Shown: positions 1 through 8,315 of the stretch, piece by piece
Layout: the number at the start of each line of letters is the position of its first letter
How positions within the stretch are numbered: the stretch's first letter is position 1
From: Pseudomonadota bacterium
GTDB lineage: Bacteria; Desulfobacterota; Syntrophia; Syntrophales; UBA5619
DNA length: 22,910 nt
Assembly (NCBI GenBank): GCA_018819165.1
Contig: JAHJQP010000051.1
Span: forward strand, 1-22,910
Reading direction: 5' to 3'
Notes under the pieces: generated by a model
Told to the model about the DNA's origin: nothing
The model's input: only the letters and a program-made list of their open reading frames with translations
The model's database searches: none
Position numbers and translations under genes: made by a program

Positions 1-1137
1 CGACAGAATCTCCACCATATCGCCAAACGTTGCCCCAACCCGGACCGGCGTCTCCCGGACCCGGTTTCCCTCCAGGAGATACGCGAATGTCCTGCCGTTC
101 CGGTCGATCAGGGCAGACCGGGCGGCGGCGAGACGCGGCTTCATCTCCCCGGGAGCGAGCCTGCGCGGGAGAAAGGAAACCTTGGCGCTCATGTCCGGCA
201 GCATCCGGCGGTCCTTGTCCAGAAAGCGAACCTTGACCAGAACGGTGGCCTTGCTGCGGTCAACGGTCGGCACAATGGCATGGACCTCCCCGCGGAACCG
301 CGCGTCCGGGAGGGCGTCCAACTGGATGTCGCAGGGCTGGCCGACCCGGATGGTGGTGATGCTCGTTTCGGAGACATCCACCTCCACCTGCAGGGAGTTC
401 ATGTCGGCGATCGACACGACGGCAGCCTTGGCGTTGGCGGCGGCCCCGATGGGGGTGACGATGTCGCCGATGTCCGCATTCTTGGTCAAAACGACGGCAT
501 CGAAGGGGGCCCGGATCAGGGTGTAGTCGAGACTCGCCTCGGCGTTTTGCAGCGCGGCTTCCCCGGCATGAACAACGGCTTCCGACGCCTTCACCCCTTC
601 GACGGCCCGCCGGTAGCGCGTCTCCACCGCCTCATAATCGGACCTGGACACGTAATCTCTGGCAACCAGCCGTTTGTAGCGTTCATACTCCTTCCGGGCG
701 TTGTCCCTTTCCGCCCTGGCCTGTTCAAGGGTGGCGCGGGCCATATTCAGATTGGCCGCGGCCTGGTCTCTGACGGCGGATACGTCGATATTCTCCATGC
801 GGGCGATCACGTCTCCCTCTTTGATCTTGCTCCCTTCCTCCACCATCAGCGCCACAAGACGGCCCGTTACCTTGGAGGCCACCGCGGCTTTCCGCTGGGC
901 GACGATGTAACCGCTTGCGTTCAGCAGGGATATCGACTGGGAAGGATAAAATTGGGAAACGGTCGTCACATCGATAGAGACGGCCGGGACGAGGATGCCG
1001 CCGAAGTAAAGGCCGCCGGCTGTCAGAAGTAGCAGGACGACGGCCGCGATGACAAGTGGCTTCTTTCTGCGCCTGCCGGGCTCGATGATCTTCTCCGATT
1101 TTTCAATCTTCAGCTTGGCAATGTCTTCCGCAGGCAT
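1..1137 (-). CDS. RND/HlyD-family efflux periplasmic adaptor subunit (partial, C-terminus off the left edge)
   Basis: Minus-strand frame open from the ATG at 1137 to the window edge, 379 codons with no stop. The start follows GGAGAG about 8 nt upstream. Residues 27-50 form one membrane anchor after a basic stretch (GRRRKK). A biotinyl-lipoyl-like half follows (GYIVAQRKAAVASKVTGR, about 76-93, then EEGSKIKEGDVIARM). A coiled-coil hairpin rich in Ala/Glu/Arg spans about 120-205. The returning lipoyl half is LIRAPFDAVVL (207-217), followed by a beta-barrel domain. This order is that of MacA/AcrA-type membrane-fusion proteins, which link an inner-membrane pump to an outer-membrane channel. The pump gene probably lies further left on the same strand, which I cannot see. 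Substrate unknown. The plus-strand open frames here are shadows. Confidence 0.88.
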   Translation of the reverse strand, partial: MPAEDIAKLKIEKSEKIIEPGRRRKKPLVIAAVVLLLLTAGGLYFGGILVPAVSIDVTTVSQFYPSQSISLLNASGYIVAQRKAAVASKVTGRLVALMVEEGSKIKEGDVIARMENIDVSAVRDQAAANLNMARATLEQARAERDNARKEYERYKRLVARDYVSRSDYEAVETRYRRAVEGVKASEAVVHAGEAALQNAEASLDYTLIRAPFDAVVLTKNADIGDIVTPIGAAANAKAAVVSIADMNSLQVEVDVSETSITTIRVGQPCDIQLDALPDARFRGEVHAIVPTVDRSKATVLVKVRFLDKDRRMLPDMSAKVSFLPRRLAPGEMKPRLAAARSALIDRNGRTFAYLLEGNRVRETPVRVGATFGDMVEILS

Positions 1138-1201
1138 GATGGGCTCTCCAGAACAGGGACAGGCGTATCCACAGTCTCCCTATTTGTGGAATGTAAGCCT
1201 A

Positions 1202-1230
1202 TTTATAACAGAACCCCGCCGACTTTGCCA
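1202..1230 (-). promoter_or_regulatory. Weak candidate promoter for the efflux adaptor gene
   Basis: On the minus strand TGGCAA (1230-1225) lies 17 nt before TATAAA (1207-1202). The -10 is good but the -35 is poor (3 of 6). It lies in the divergent gap 1138-1414, about 65 nt before the adaptor start. Confidence 0.25.
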
Positions 1231-1282
1231 CACGGATATGGTTGCAGGGAATTCAAAAGCCTCGGCCTCCTGTTATTTCCGA

Positions 1283-1311
1283 TTGCATCGTCCCCGTGAA
1301 CCATCTATAAA
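1283..1311 (+). promoter_or_regulatory. Candidate sigma70-type promoter upstream of the methyltransferase
   Basis: TTGCAT (1283-1288), a 17-nt spacer and TATAAA (1306-1311) match sigma70 hexamers at 4 and 5 of 6 positions with ideal spacing. It lies in the 277-bp divergent gap between the efflux adaptor and the methyltransferase, giving a leader of roughly 100 nt. I see no other gene in that gap. Confidence 0.45.
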
Positions 1312-1414
1312 AGCGGTCGGGATGACCCGTTTCCCGCCTTTCGGATGGGTGATGGGAAGCGCGGGTGACACCTCCCTTTCCGTCAAGAAGGGGAGAATCG
1401 GGAGGAAGAGAGCA

Positions 1415-2089
1415 ATGACCGGAAAACAGCTTTTCGACGACTGGCCGGAGCGGTATGATCGCTGGTTCGATACCCCGATCGGGAAGGCGGTCCTGAGGCA
1501 TGAAAGCGAACTGATCCTCGATATGCTCCGACCGGGACGGGGGGAGCTGATCCTCGATGCCGGGAGCGGAACGGGGATCTTTCCCCGGGAGTTCCTTGCC
1601 CGGGGGGCCGACGTCGTGGGGCTCGACATCTCCTATGCCATGCTCCGCCGGGCGGCGGATAAAAACGCGGCCTTGGCCCGCCGGCTGGTGGCGGCGGACA
1701 TGGCGCACCTCCCCTTCGGTGACTGCGCCTTCGACAAGACCGTCTCCGTGACGGCCATCGAGTTCATCGCGGACGCGGGGCGGGCCGTCGCCGAGCTTTT
1801 CCGGGTAACGAAACGGGGGGGCGTCATCGTCGTGGCGACGCTCAACAGCCTGAGCCCCTGGGCCCTCCAGCGGCGGGAAAACGCCCGGCACGATTCGGAG
1901 TCCGTCTTCAACCGGGTGATTTTTCGCTCACCCGCGGAGCTCCTTGCGGCGTCGCCCGTCGCCGGCGTCTGCCGGACGGCGGTCCATTTCGGGAAGGAGG
2001 ATAACCCCTTGGAGTTTGACCGGATCGAGCGGGAGGGACAGGGGCACGATAGCGGGGCTTTGGTCGCGGCCCGCTGGGAGAAGTTGTAG
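1415..2089 (+). CDS. Class I SAM-dependent methyltransferase (UbiE/Methyltransf_11-like)
   Basis: 224 residues from the ATG at 1415. The frame is open further upstream, but this start has a strong GGAGGA site 9-10 nt before it and the usual family N-terminus follows, so the upstream codons are treated as non-coding. SAM-binding motif I is ILDAGSGTGIF (46-56). The acidic residue ending strand 2 (GLDIS, D71) and the motif PFGDCAFD...VTAIEF follow, as in small-molecule methyltransferases. A KRGGVIVVATLN strand-turn marks the later core. The substrate cannot be told from sequence. The stop is one base before the next gene's ATG, so the two are probably translated together. Confidence 0.8.
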   Translation: MTGKQLFDDWPERYDRWFDTPIGKAVLRHESELILDMLRPGRGELILDAGSGTGIFPREFLARGADVVGLDISYAMLRRAADKNAALARRLVAADMAHLPFGDCAFDKTVSVTAIEFIADAGRAVAELFRVTKRGGVIVVATLNSLSPWALQRRENARHDSESVFNRVIFRSPAELLAASPVAGVCRTAVHFGKEDNPLEFDRIEREGQGHDSGALVAARWEKL

Positions 2090-2090
2090 T

Positions 2091-2828
2091 ATGCAGGTGA
2101 ATCTCGACAATGTCACCATCGTCCTGAAGGGTCCGAAATTTCCCGGGAATGTCGGCTCGGCGGCCCGCTGCGCCAACAACATGGGGATCGGCAAGCTCAT
2201 CGTTGTGGGGAACCGGGACCTTGACGACGAAGCGGTCCGCCAGATGGCCACCCACGAATCGAAGGAGATCGTGGACGGGATCCGCCACTTCGACACCCTC
2301 GACGAGGCCCTAACAGACTTCTCCTGGGTTGTCGGAACGACGGCGAGAAAGGGGTCGGGGAGGGGGCCCGTCGTCTCCCCGCGCCGGATGGCCGAATCGA
2401 TCATCGGGCTCTCGCAGAAAAATGAAATCGCCCTCCTGTTCGGTCCGGAAGACACCGGCCTCACCAACGACGACCTCCGCTTCTGTCAGAGTGTCGTGAC
2501 GATCCCCACGGCGGGGTTCAAATCCCTGAACCTCTCCCACGCGGCGATGATCCTCTGCTACGAGCTGTTCGTCGCCAGGAGGGAGGAAGATATCCCTTTT
2601 CCGCCGAAGCTGGCCAGTTCCCGGGAACTTGAGGCGATGTACGCCAAGCTCAAGGAGATCCTCCTGGCGATCGGGTTTTTCCTCCCGGAGAATCCCGACT
2701 ACTGGATGATGCACATCCGCCGTCTCTTCGCCCGGACCACCCTCCAGGCCCGGGAGGTCAAGATCATCCGGGGGATCTGCCGGCAGATCGAGTGGTACGG
2801 GGACCACAAGGAGCGCAAAAAGGCTTGA
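2091..2828 (+). CDS. trmJ: tRNA/rRNA 2'-O-methyltransferase, TrmJ-like (SpoU/TrmH superfamily)
   Basis: 245 residues. SPOUT family motifs appear in order: motif 1 FPGNVGSAARCANNMG (17-32), motif 2 LLFGPEDTGLTNDDL (115-129) and motif 3 IPT...SLNLSHAAMILCYEL (138-159). The extra C-terminal helical stretch and the overall length match TrmJ (about 240 residues), which methylates the 2'-OH of residue 32 in tRNA anticodon loops. TrmJ versus a related SpoU enzyme is an inference from motif spacing and length. The ATG at 2091 is one base after the previous stop. The frame is open further upstream only because it overlaps the methyltransferase gene. The gene's end carries the -35 box of the next operon. 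Confidence 0.85.
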   Translation: MQVNLDNVTIVLKGPKFPGNVGSAARCANNMGIGKLIVVGNRDLDDEAVRQMATHESKEIVDGIRHFDTLDEALTDFSWVVGTTARKGSGRGPVVSPRRMAESIIGLSQKNEIALLFGPEDTGLTNDDLRFCQSVVTIPTAGFKSLNLSHAAMILCYELFVARREEDIPFPPKLASSRELEAMYAKLKEILLAIGFFLPENPDYWMMHIRRLFARTTLQAREVKIIRGICRQIEWYGDHKERKKA

Positions 2829-2853
2829 CTTTCGGCCGTCAGGCTCGTATTTT
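2825..2853 (+). promoter_or_regulatory. Candidate promoter of the Kdo8N/LPS cluster
   Basis: TTGACT (2825-2830), 17 nt, then TATTTT (2848-2853). The -35 overlaps the trmJ stop codon (2826-2828). The predicted transcript start is only about 20 nt before the dehydrogenase ATG at 2879, where GGAG serves as ribosome-binding site. Confidence 0.45.
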
Positions 2854-2878
2854 CGCTATCAAAAATGGAGAAGATGAC

Positions 2879-4036
2879 ATGAAAACATTTTCCTTTACCG
2901 GCGCAAAAAAGATCGTTTTCGGAAGGGGGAGTTTCGCCGATCTGCCGGAGCACCTCGCGGAGTTAATGGTTTTCCGGCCGCTGGTCGTCCTCGATCGAAA
3001 CCTGGCGGAGACGGGATTCCGGGAGAAGGTGTCCGGCCTTCTGGATCGAGCAGGGATGGGATGCGTCATTGATGACAAAACGGAACCGGAGCCCCCGCTG
3101 GAACTGGCCGACAAGGGAACGAAGATCGCCCTGAAGTATAAATGCGACGGGGTCGTCGGCATCGGCGGCGGGAGCGCCATGGACCTCGCCAAGGCCATCG
3201 CTGTTCTCGCGGCGAACAAGGGAAAGGCCGAGGATTACCTGGGCTTGAACCGCGTTCCCGGTCCGGGGCTTCCCAAGATCATGATTCCGACGACCGCCGG
3301 AACGGGAAGCGAGGTGACCTTCACCTCCGTCTTTATCCGGAAGAAGCTCAAGAAGAAAGAGGGGATGAACAGCCCGTACCTCTACCCGGAGCTGGCCCTC
3401 CTCGATCCGGAACTGACGCTTTCGCTTCCGCCCCATCCCACGGCGGCGACGGGGATCGACGCCCTTTGCCACGCCATCGAATCCTATACCTCGATCAACG
3501 CCTCACCGATGAGCGAGATGATCTCTCTCGAAGCGATTCAGCTCATCTCCGATAACCTGCGAACGGCGGTTCACGACGGCGGGAATATCGAGGCAAGGGA
3601 GGCGATGCTCTTAGGCAGTCTCTATGCGGGCTTGGGGCTGGCCAATGCGGGCGTGACGGCGGTCCACTCCCTCTCCTACCCCCTCGGCGGGCGCTACAGG
3701 GTCTCCCACGGTCTGGCCAACACGATCATGCTCCCCCGGGTGATGGCCTTCAACCTGCCGGGCGCCCTGGAGAAATTCGTCGACATCGCGGAGGTCATGG
3801 GGGAGATCGTCGACGACCTGCCGCTTCGGGAGGCGGCCTATCTGGCGGTGGAAGCGGTGGAATCCCTGATCGAAGACTGCGGCATCATGACGACGCTCGA
3901 GGAGCTCAAGATCCCGGAGGGCGATTTCCCGGTGCTGGCGAAGGTGGCGATGACGGTCTCGCGGCCCCTCGCCAACAACCCGTGCAAGATGACGATCGAG
4001 GATATGGTCGAAATCTACCAGGAGTGCTATTCGTAA
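2879..4036 (+). CDS. kdnB: Iron-containing alcohol dehydrogenase; probable Kdo 8-oxidase (KdnB-like)
   Basis: 385 residues from the ATG at 2879 (GGAG about 9 nt upstream; the frame extends further but only into the promoter). Group III Fe-ADH fold: nucleotide loop IGGGSAMDLAKA (95-106), PTTAGTGSEVT (138-148), and the four metal ligands D194, H198 (TGIDALCHAIESY), H263 and H277 (HGLANTIMLP). By sequence alone it is a general Fe-ADH. The specific call rests on context: it is followed by a DegT-family aminotransferase, hldD and kdsB. In Shewanella, KdnB oxidises C8 of Kdo and KdnA then aminates it, giving 8-amino-3,8-dideoxy-manno-octulosonate for the LPS inner core. Fe-ADH family confidence is about 0.97; the KdnB role is inference. 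Confidence 0.7.
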   Translation: MKTFSFTGAKKIVFGRGSFADLPEHLAELMVFRPLVVLDRNLAETGFREKVSGLLDRAGMGCVIDDKTEPEPPLELADKGTKIALKYKCDGVVGIGGGSAMDLAKAIAVLAANKGKAEDYLGLNRVPGPGLPKIMIPTTAGTGSEVTFTSVFIRKKLKKKEGMNSPYLYPELALLDPELTLSLPPHPTAATGIDALCHAIESYTSINASPMSEMISLEAIQLISDNLRTAVHDGGNIEAREAMLLGSLYAGLGLANAGVTAVHSLSYPLGGRYRVSHGLANTIMLPRVMAFNLPGALEKFVDIAEVMGEIVDDLPLREAAYLAVEAVESLIEDCGIMTTLEELKIPEGDFPVLAKVAMTVSRPLANNPCKMTIEDMVEIYQECYS

Positions 4037-4079
4037 AATTCCGTCCGGGACGGAAGGAGAAACAAGGGAGGTAAGCGAT

Positions 4080-5279
4080 ATGGCCGGTGCGGAACTGATC
4101 GGGAAGGAAGAGATCAAGGAGGTCATGGAGGTCCTCAAGACGGGCGTTTTCGCCCGCTACGCCTTCGACAAGGAGCGGCAGGGGATCTGGAAGGTGAGGG
4201 ATTTCGAGAAGGCCTTCGCAAGGTACTGCGGGGCGCAGTACGCCCTGGGGGTGACCTCCGGTTCGGCGGCCCTCAAGATCGCACTCACAGCCCTCGACGT
4301 GGGGCCGGGGGACGAGGTGATCTGCCCCGCCTTCACTTTCATGGCCACCTACGAGGCGGTCCTCGAGGTGGGCGCCATCCCCGTCATGGCCGACATCGAC
4401 GACACCCTGAACCTCGATCCGGATGATATCCCGAACAAACTCACGCCGAGGACGAAAGCGATCATCCCCGTCCACATGTGCGGGGCGCCGGCCAGGATCG
4501 ATAAGATCATGAAGGTGGCCAGGAAGCACAAGCTCCTCGTCCTCGAGGACAACGCCCAGGGGCTGGGGGCGAGCTTCAAGGGGCAGAAGCTGGGGACCTT
4601 CGGCCACATGGGGATCTTCAGCTTCGATCATTACAAGACGATCACCACGGGCGAAGGGGGGATGGTCGTCACCAACGACCTTAACCTCTACCACCGGGCG
4701 GAATGGTACCACGACCACGGCCACGACCACCTTTCCCCCGTCAGCCGCGCCCTCGACGGGCGGACGATCCTCGGCTTCAATTACCGGATGAACGAGCTCC
4801 AGGGGGCGATCGGCCTGGCCCAGCTTCGGAAACTGGACCGCGTCATCGCCGCCCAGCGGAAGAACAAGGACGCCATAAAGGAAGCGCTCGCCCTTATCCC
4901 CGGGCTCAAGTTCCGGGCGATTCCCGATCCCGAGGGGGATTCGGCGACGTTTCTGGCCTTCAACCTCCCCGCGGAAGAGCAGACGCAGGAATTCCAGAAG
5001 GCCCTTAAGGCCGAGGGGATAGATACGGTCCGCTTCAAGGACAATTTCTGGCACTATGTCCCCAACTGGGAGCACTTCCTGGCGCAGTCCACGGCGAACA
5101 CGAAGAAGCACCCATTTTCCGATCCGAGAAACCGGAAGGCGACTTACAGCCGCAAGGCGATCCCCTACGCGGAGGACATCCTCGGCCGGACGCTCATCAT
5201 GGGGATCGCCGTGAAGATGCCGGCCGCGAAGATCCGGGCGATCCGGAAGGGGATCGAAAAGGCCGCGAAGGTTCTGTAA
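4080..5279 (+). CDS. kdnA: DegT/DnrJ/EryC1/StrS-family PLP aminotransferase; probable 8-amino-Kdo transaminase (KdnA-like)
   Basis: 399 residues. The start at 4080 follows GGGAGGTAAGCG, 43 bases after the dehydrogenase stop. PLP sugar aminotransferase features: VTSGSAALKIAL (58-69), the PLP-stacking/acidic strand LVLEDNAQGLGA (153-164, D157), catalytic Lys186 in SFDHYKTITTGEGG, and FNYRMNELQGAIGL (233-246). The N-terminal AELIGKEE start, the WKVRDFEKAFAR segment and the YHDHGHDH stretch after the lysine motif fit my recollection of KdnA proteins better than of nucleotide-sugar aminotransferases. With the preceding Fe-ADH it would convert 8-oxo-Kdo to Kdo8N in the cytoplasm. Alternative: an aminotransferase for another sugar or polyketide-like metabolite. 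Family is certain; substrate is inferred. Confidence 0.75.
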   Translation: MAGAELIGKEEIKEVMEVLKTGVFARYAFDKERQGIWKVRDFEKAFARYCGAQYALGVTSGSAALKIALTALDVGPGDEVICPAFTFMATYEAVLEVGAIPVMADIDDTLNLDPDDIPNKLTPRTKAIIPVHMCGAPARIDKIMKVARKHKLLVLEDNAQGLGASFKGQKLGTFGHMGIFSFDHYKTITTGEGGMVVTNDLNLYHRAEWYHDHGHDHLSPVSRALDGRTILGFNYRMNELQGAIGLAQLRKLDRVIAAQRKNKDAIKEALALIPGLKFRAIPDPEGDSATFLAFNLPAEEQTQEFQKALKAEGIDTVRFKDNFWHYVPNWEHFLAQSTANTKKHPFSDPRNRKATYSRKAIPYAEDILGRTLIMGIAVKMPAAKIRAIRKGIEKAAKVL

Positions 5280-5354
5280 CGGAGGATATTGATCATTAAA
5301 TTCTTCTGCGCTCAAGATCTTTTTTCGACCCTGCGACTCCTCGCTTCGCTCAAT

Positions 5355-5414
5355 GGAAAATTAGGGACAGCTCCCTATTTTCCAAGGGGAAATAGGGAGC
5401 TGTCCCCATTTTCC
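5355..5414. repeat. 60-bp palindromic intergenic repeat, copy 1 (REP/MITE-like)
   Basis: Two near-complementary 28-nt arms meet around a short AAGG centre. Each arm contains AGGGACAGCTCCCT, itself a small hairpin, bounded by GGAAAAT and ATTTTCC. A second copy in inverted orientation lies at 15367-15426. It sits in the 248-bp gap between the aminotransferase and hldD. The rest of that gap (5280-5354, 5415-5527) shows no gene. Confidence 0.85.
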
Positions 5415-5527
5415 GTAAGGCCGCTCCGCTGCGGGGGCAGGGGGCCCCGAAAAAATATCGATTCGCGCATTCAGAATCTGATGATCAAGTGGAGCAAGCC
5501 TTCATTCATTGTTCAGGAGTTGGAAAC

Positions 5528-6499
5528 ATGATCGTCGTGACCGGCGGCGCAGGGTTCATCGGGAGCGCCTTCGTTGCGAAGTTGAACGAAGAGGGGCGAG
5601 ACGACATCGTCGTCGTCGATGAGCTGGGGACGACCGAAAAGTGGCGGAACCTCGTCAAACGGCGTTACGCCGACTATATCCATAAAGACGCCTTTCTCGA
5701 GATGGTAGCCGGCGACCGGGTCCCCTTCCCCGTGTCGGCGGCGGTCCACATGGGGGCCTGCTCTTCGACGACGGAGCGGGATGCCGACTACCTCGTGGAG
5801 AACAATTTTCACTATACCTGCCGCTTGGCCGACTGGGCGCTGGCCCACGGGGTCCGGTTCATCTATGCGAGTTCCGCGGCGACTTACGGCGATGGCGCGC
5901 AGGGGTTTTCCGACGACGAGGAGACGATCCGGGCGCTTCGACCGATCAACATGTATGGCTACTCCAAGCAACTCTTCGACCTCCGGGTCCTCCGGAACGG
6001 GTTTCAGGATCAGGTGGCGGGGGTGAAGTTCTTCAACGTCTTCGGTCCGAACGAGTACCACAAGGACGACATGACGAGCGTCGTCTTCAAGGCCTTTCAC
6101 CAGATCCGGGAGACGGGCAAGGTCCGCCTGTTTAAATCCTATAGGCCGGAATACGGCGATGGTGGCCAGATGCGCGATTTCGTCTACGTGAAGAACAGTG
6201 TGGAGGTCCTCTGGTGGTTCCTGAACCACGGGGAAGTGAACGGAATATTCAACCTTGGGACGGGGAAGGCCAGGACCTGGAACGACCTCATCCGGGCGGT
6301 CTTTGCCGCCATGAACCTTCCGCCGCGGATAGACTACATCGAGATGCCGGAGGCGATCCGGGGGCAGTACCAGTACTTCACCGAGGCGAAGATGGAGAAG
6401 CTCGGGGCCGCGGGCTGTCCGGTCGCTTTCCATCCGTTGGAGGAAGCGGTCGGGGATTACGTGAGGAATCACCTTCTCCAGGCCGATCCTTATCTGTGA
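5528..6499 (+). CDS. hldD: ADP-L-glycero-D-manno-heptose 6-epimerase
   Basis: 323 residues, the usual length. Short-chain-dehydrogenase-type epimerase acting on the ADP-heptose precursor of the LPS inner core. N-terminal NADP-binding TGGAGFIGS (5-13), substrate-loop DELGTTEKWRNL, Ser116 in YASSAATYGDG (113-123), and catalytic Tyr143/Lys147 in YGYSK. FFNVFGPNEYHK and YGDGGQMRDFVYV are HldD signatures. The start at 5528 has AGGAG 9 nt upstream; the frame is open for 13 more codons but without a better site. It lies within the Kdo8N cluster, consistent with joint supply of heptose and Kdo-type sugars. Confidence 0.93.
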   Translation: MIVVTGGAGFIGSAFVAKLNEEGRDDIVVVDELGTTEKWRNLVKRRYADYIHKDAFLEMVAGDRVPFPVSAAVHMGACSSTTERDADYLVENNFHYTCRLADWALAHGVRFIYASSAATYGDGAQGFSDDEETIRALRPINMYGYSKQLFDLRVLRNGFQDQVAGVKFFNVFGPNEYHKDDMTSVVFKAFHQIRETGKVRLFKSYRPEYGDGGQMRDFVYVKNSVEVLWWFLNHGEVNGIFNLGTGKARTWNDLIRAVFAAMNLPPRIDYIEMPEAIRGQYQYFTEAKMEKLGAAGCPVAFHPLEEAVGDYVRNHLLQADPYL

Positions 6500-6561
6500 T
6501 GGGTTCGCAGCAAGCCGGTAAAGCGATCCATCTGGGGCGGCCGTCATCTGTAAGGAGACGT

Positions 6562-7302
6562 ATGTCCATTCAGGTCGTCTGCATCATCCCCGCCCGTTAC
6601 GAATCGACCCGCTTTCCGGGAAAGCCGCTCGCCGACCTCTGCGGGAAGCCGATGATCCAGCATGTCTACGAGCGCGCGCTCCGGGTCAATACCGTCTCCT
6701 TCGCCGCCGTTGCGACCGACGACGAGAGGATTTTTAATGCGGTTCAGGCCTTCGGCGGCCGGGCGGTGATGACCTCCCCCCGCCACCGCTCGGGGACGGA
6801 CCGAATCGCCGAAGCGGTTGAAACCCTGCATCTTCAGGACGACGATATTGTCGTCAACATCCAGGGGGATCAGCCCCTCTTCGAACCGGTTCAGGTCGAC
6901 GAGGTGGTCGGGCCTCTCCTGAAGGACGCATCCCTCCTGATGTCCACGCTGATCTACAGGATCGTCCGCGATGAGGAGATCACGCACCCGAACGCCGTCA
7001 AGGTTGTCTTCGATCGCGATCACTTCGCCCTCTACTTTTCCCGCGCCACCATCCCCTTCGTCCGCGACCGGGGCCAACGGGCTGACTACTACAAGCACCA
7101 CGGGATCTATGCCTACCGCCGCGATTTCCTGCGCACCTTCACCTCTCTTCCCGAAGGCGTCCTGGAGCGTCTGGAGGCGCTCGAGCCGCTCCGGGCGCTG
7201 GAGCACGGCTACCGGATCAGGGTAGTCGAGACCCGGTACGACTCCGTCGAGGTCGACACCCCACAGGAGTTGGAACGGGTCCGGCGCCTGATCGCCGGAT
7301 AG
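6562..7302 (+). CDS. kdsB: CMP-Kdo (3-deoxy-manno-octulosonate cytidylyltransferase) synthetase
   Basis: 246 residues, typical length. The start at 6562 is preceded by AAGGAGACGT. Family signatures: IIPARYESTRFPGKPL (8-23, CTP-binding loop), RHRSGTDRIAE (74-84), VVNIQGDQPL (97-106), HHGIYAYRRDFL and the C-terminal DSVEVDTPQELERV. It activates Kdo, or the 8-amino form, with CTP for transfer to lipid A. In Shewanella the enzyme beside KdnA/KdnB prefers Kdo8N. Whether this one does cannot be read directly. The 62-bp gap from hldD holds no recognisable terminator. Confidence 0.95.
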   Translation: MSIQVVCIIPARYESTRFPGKPLADLCGKPMIQHVYERALRVNTVSFAAVATDDERIFNAVQAFGGRAVMTSPRHRSGTDRIAEAVETLHLQDDDIVVNIQGDQPLFEPVQVDEVVGPLLKDASLLMSTLIYRIVRDEEITHPNAVKVVFDRDHFALYFSRATIPFVRDRGQRADYYKHHGIYAYRRDFLRTFTSLPEGVLERLEALEPLRALEHGYRIRVVETRYDSVEVDTPQELERVRRLIAG

Positions 7303-7322
7303 GGAAAAAATAAGGAAAGAAG

Positions 7323-8258
7323 ATGATCGATATCGAATATCTGCAGAAGATCAGGCTGGTGTCCAAGCCTTTCGGGCAGCTGATCGTGGGGAACCTCCTC
7401 CTTCTTCCCAACTACCACCTCTTCGCGAAAGTGGACATCCGGATCGAGAACCTCGAGCGGATCCCCCGCGGGGAGAATGTGATCTTCGCCATGAATCACA
7501 CGGACCGCTTCAACTACTGGCCGTTCCAGTACAAGATGTTGAAACTGAAAGTATATCCCTTTACGACGGTCTGGGTGAAGGCCAAGTACTACAAGAACGC
7601 CTTTCTGGCCAAGGCGCTGGACCTCTGCAACCTCATCCCCGTCCCGTCGCTGGGGTACCTCATCGAGGAGTTTTACCGGAAGAAATTCAACCGGAAGATG
7701 GACAGGGACCTCTACCGCGTCGTCAAGGACATCATCGACGGCCGTCTCGAAGCGGCAGGGCCGCAGGAGCGTGCCGCCGTCGAGACGCTCCAGGCGCTGG
7801 GCGACCATTTTGCGGATTTCATCCGGAGCTACTACGAAGGGGTGATGGAGAGGGTGGCGGAGCTGAGCAGGACGGCCCTCTTCGAGAAGAACCTGAACCT
7901 CATCATCTTTCCCGAGGGCACCCGCTCCGTGAAGCTGGCCGAGGGGCGGACCGGTCTTGCCCAACTCGCCCTCCACACGGAAAAGAGGATCGTCCCCGTC
8001 GCCTGCAACAACTCCGATGAGGTCTACACGGGGAGCCTCCCCTTTGCCCGGAGCGGCCGGATTATCTACCGCGTCGGCGAGCCGCTCTCCGTGTACGATA
8101 AGCTCAAGGACTACCGGATCGACGAGCCTTTCCGCCTCTTTTCCCAAGAATCGCAGCAGCGCTACCGGGAGCAGTTCGAAGGGGCGACCGGGATCGTCAT
8201 GGCGAGCATCGAGGGGATGCTCGATGAGAAATACCGCCGGGGCTACGCGGCAACCTGA
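7323..8258 (+). CDS. Divergent PlsC/LpxL-unrelated 1-acyl-glycerophosphate-type acyltransferase
   Basis: 311 residues. The ATG at 7323 follows GGAAAGAAG, 20 nt after kdsB. Acyltransferase motif III is intact (IIFPEGTRSVKLAEG, 194-208) and motif IV is RIVPVACNN (222-230). Motif I reads MNHTDRFNYWPF (57-68): the usual H-x4-D is H59-x4-N64, with an Asp shifted to 61. About 60 extra residues, helical and charged (about 120-185), separate motif II from motif III compared with E. coli PlsC. The probable role is acyl transfer to a glycerophospholipid or another envelope lipid at the inner membrane. Given its neighbours, the acceptor could be an LPS or lipid precursor. The substrate is unknown, and the altered motif leaves activity uncertain. 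Confidence 0.75.
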   Translation: MIDIEYLQKIRLVSKPFGQLIVGNLLLLPNYHLFAKVDIRIENLERIPRGENVIFAMNHTDRFNYWPFQYKMLKLKVYPFTTVWVKAKYYKNAFLAKALDLCNLIPVPSLGYLIEEFYRKKFNRKMDRDLYRVVKDIIDGRLEAAGPQERAAVETLQALGDHFADFIRSYYEGVMERVAELSRTALFEKNLNLIIFPEGTRSVKLAEGRTGLAQLALHTEKRIVPVACNNSDEVYTGSLPFARSGRIIYRVGEPLSVYDKLKDYRIDEPFRLFSQESQQRYREQFEGATGIVMASIEGMLDEKYRRGYAAT

Positions 8259-8315
8259 GATTCGCAGCCAACCATCGCCGCGGTCTTATCGGGGCGGGGA
8301 AGAAAAGGGTGAGTC

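Noticed and set aside
280..1032. Long plus-strand open frame over the efflux adaptor
   Set aside because: Antisense shadow of a well-supported minus-strand gene; the protein shows no family features.
3906..5315. 469-codon minus-strand open frame over the aminotransferase gene
   Set aside because: High-G+C shadow; Arg/Gly/Asp/His-rich product without domains, opposite a clear PLP enzyme.
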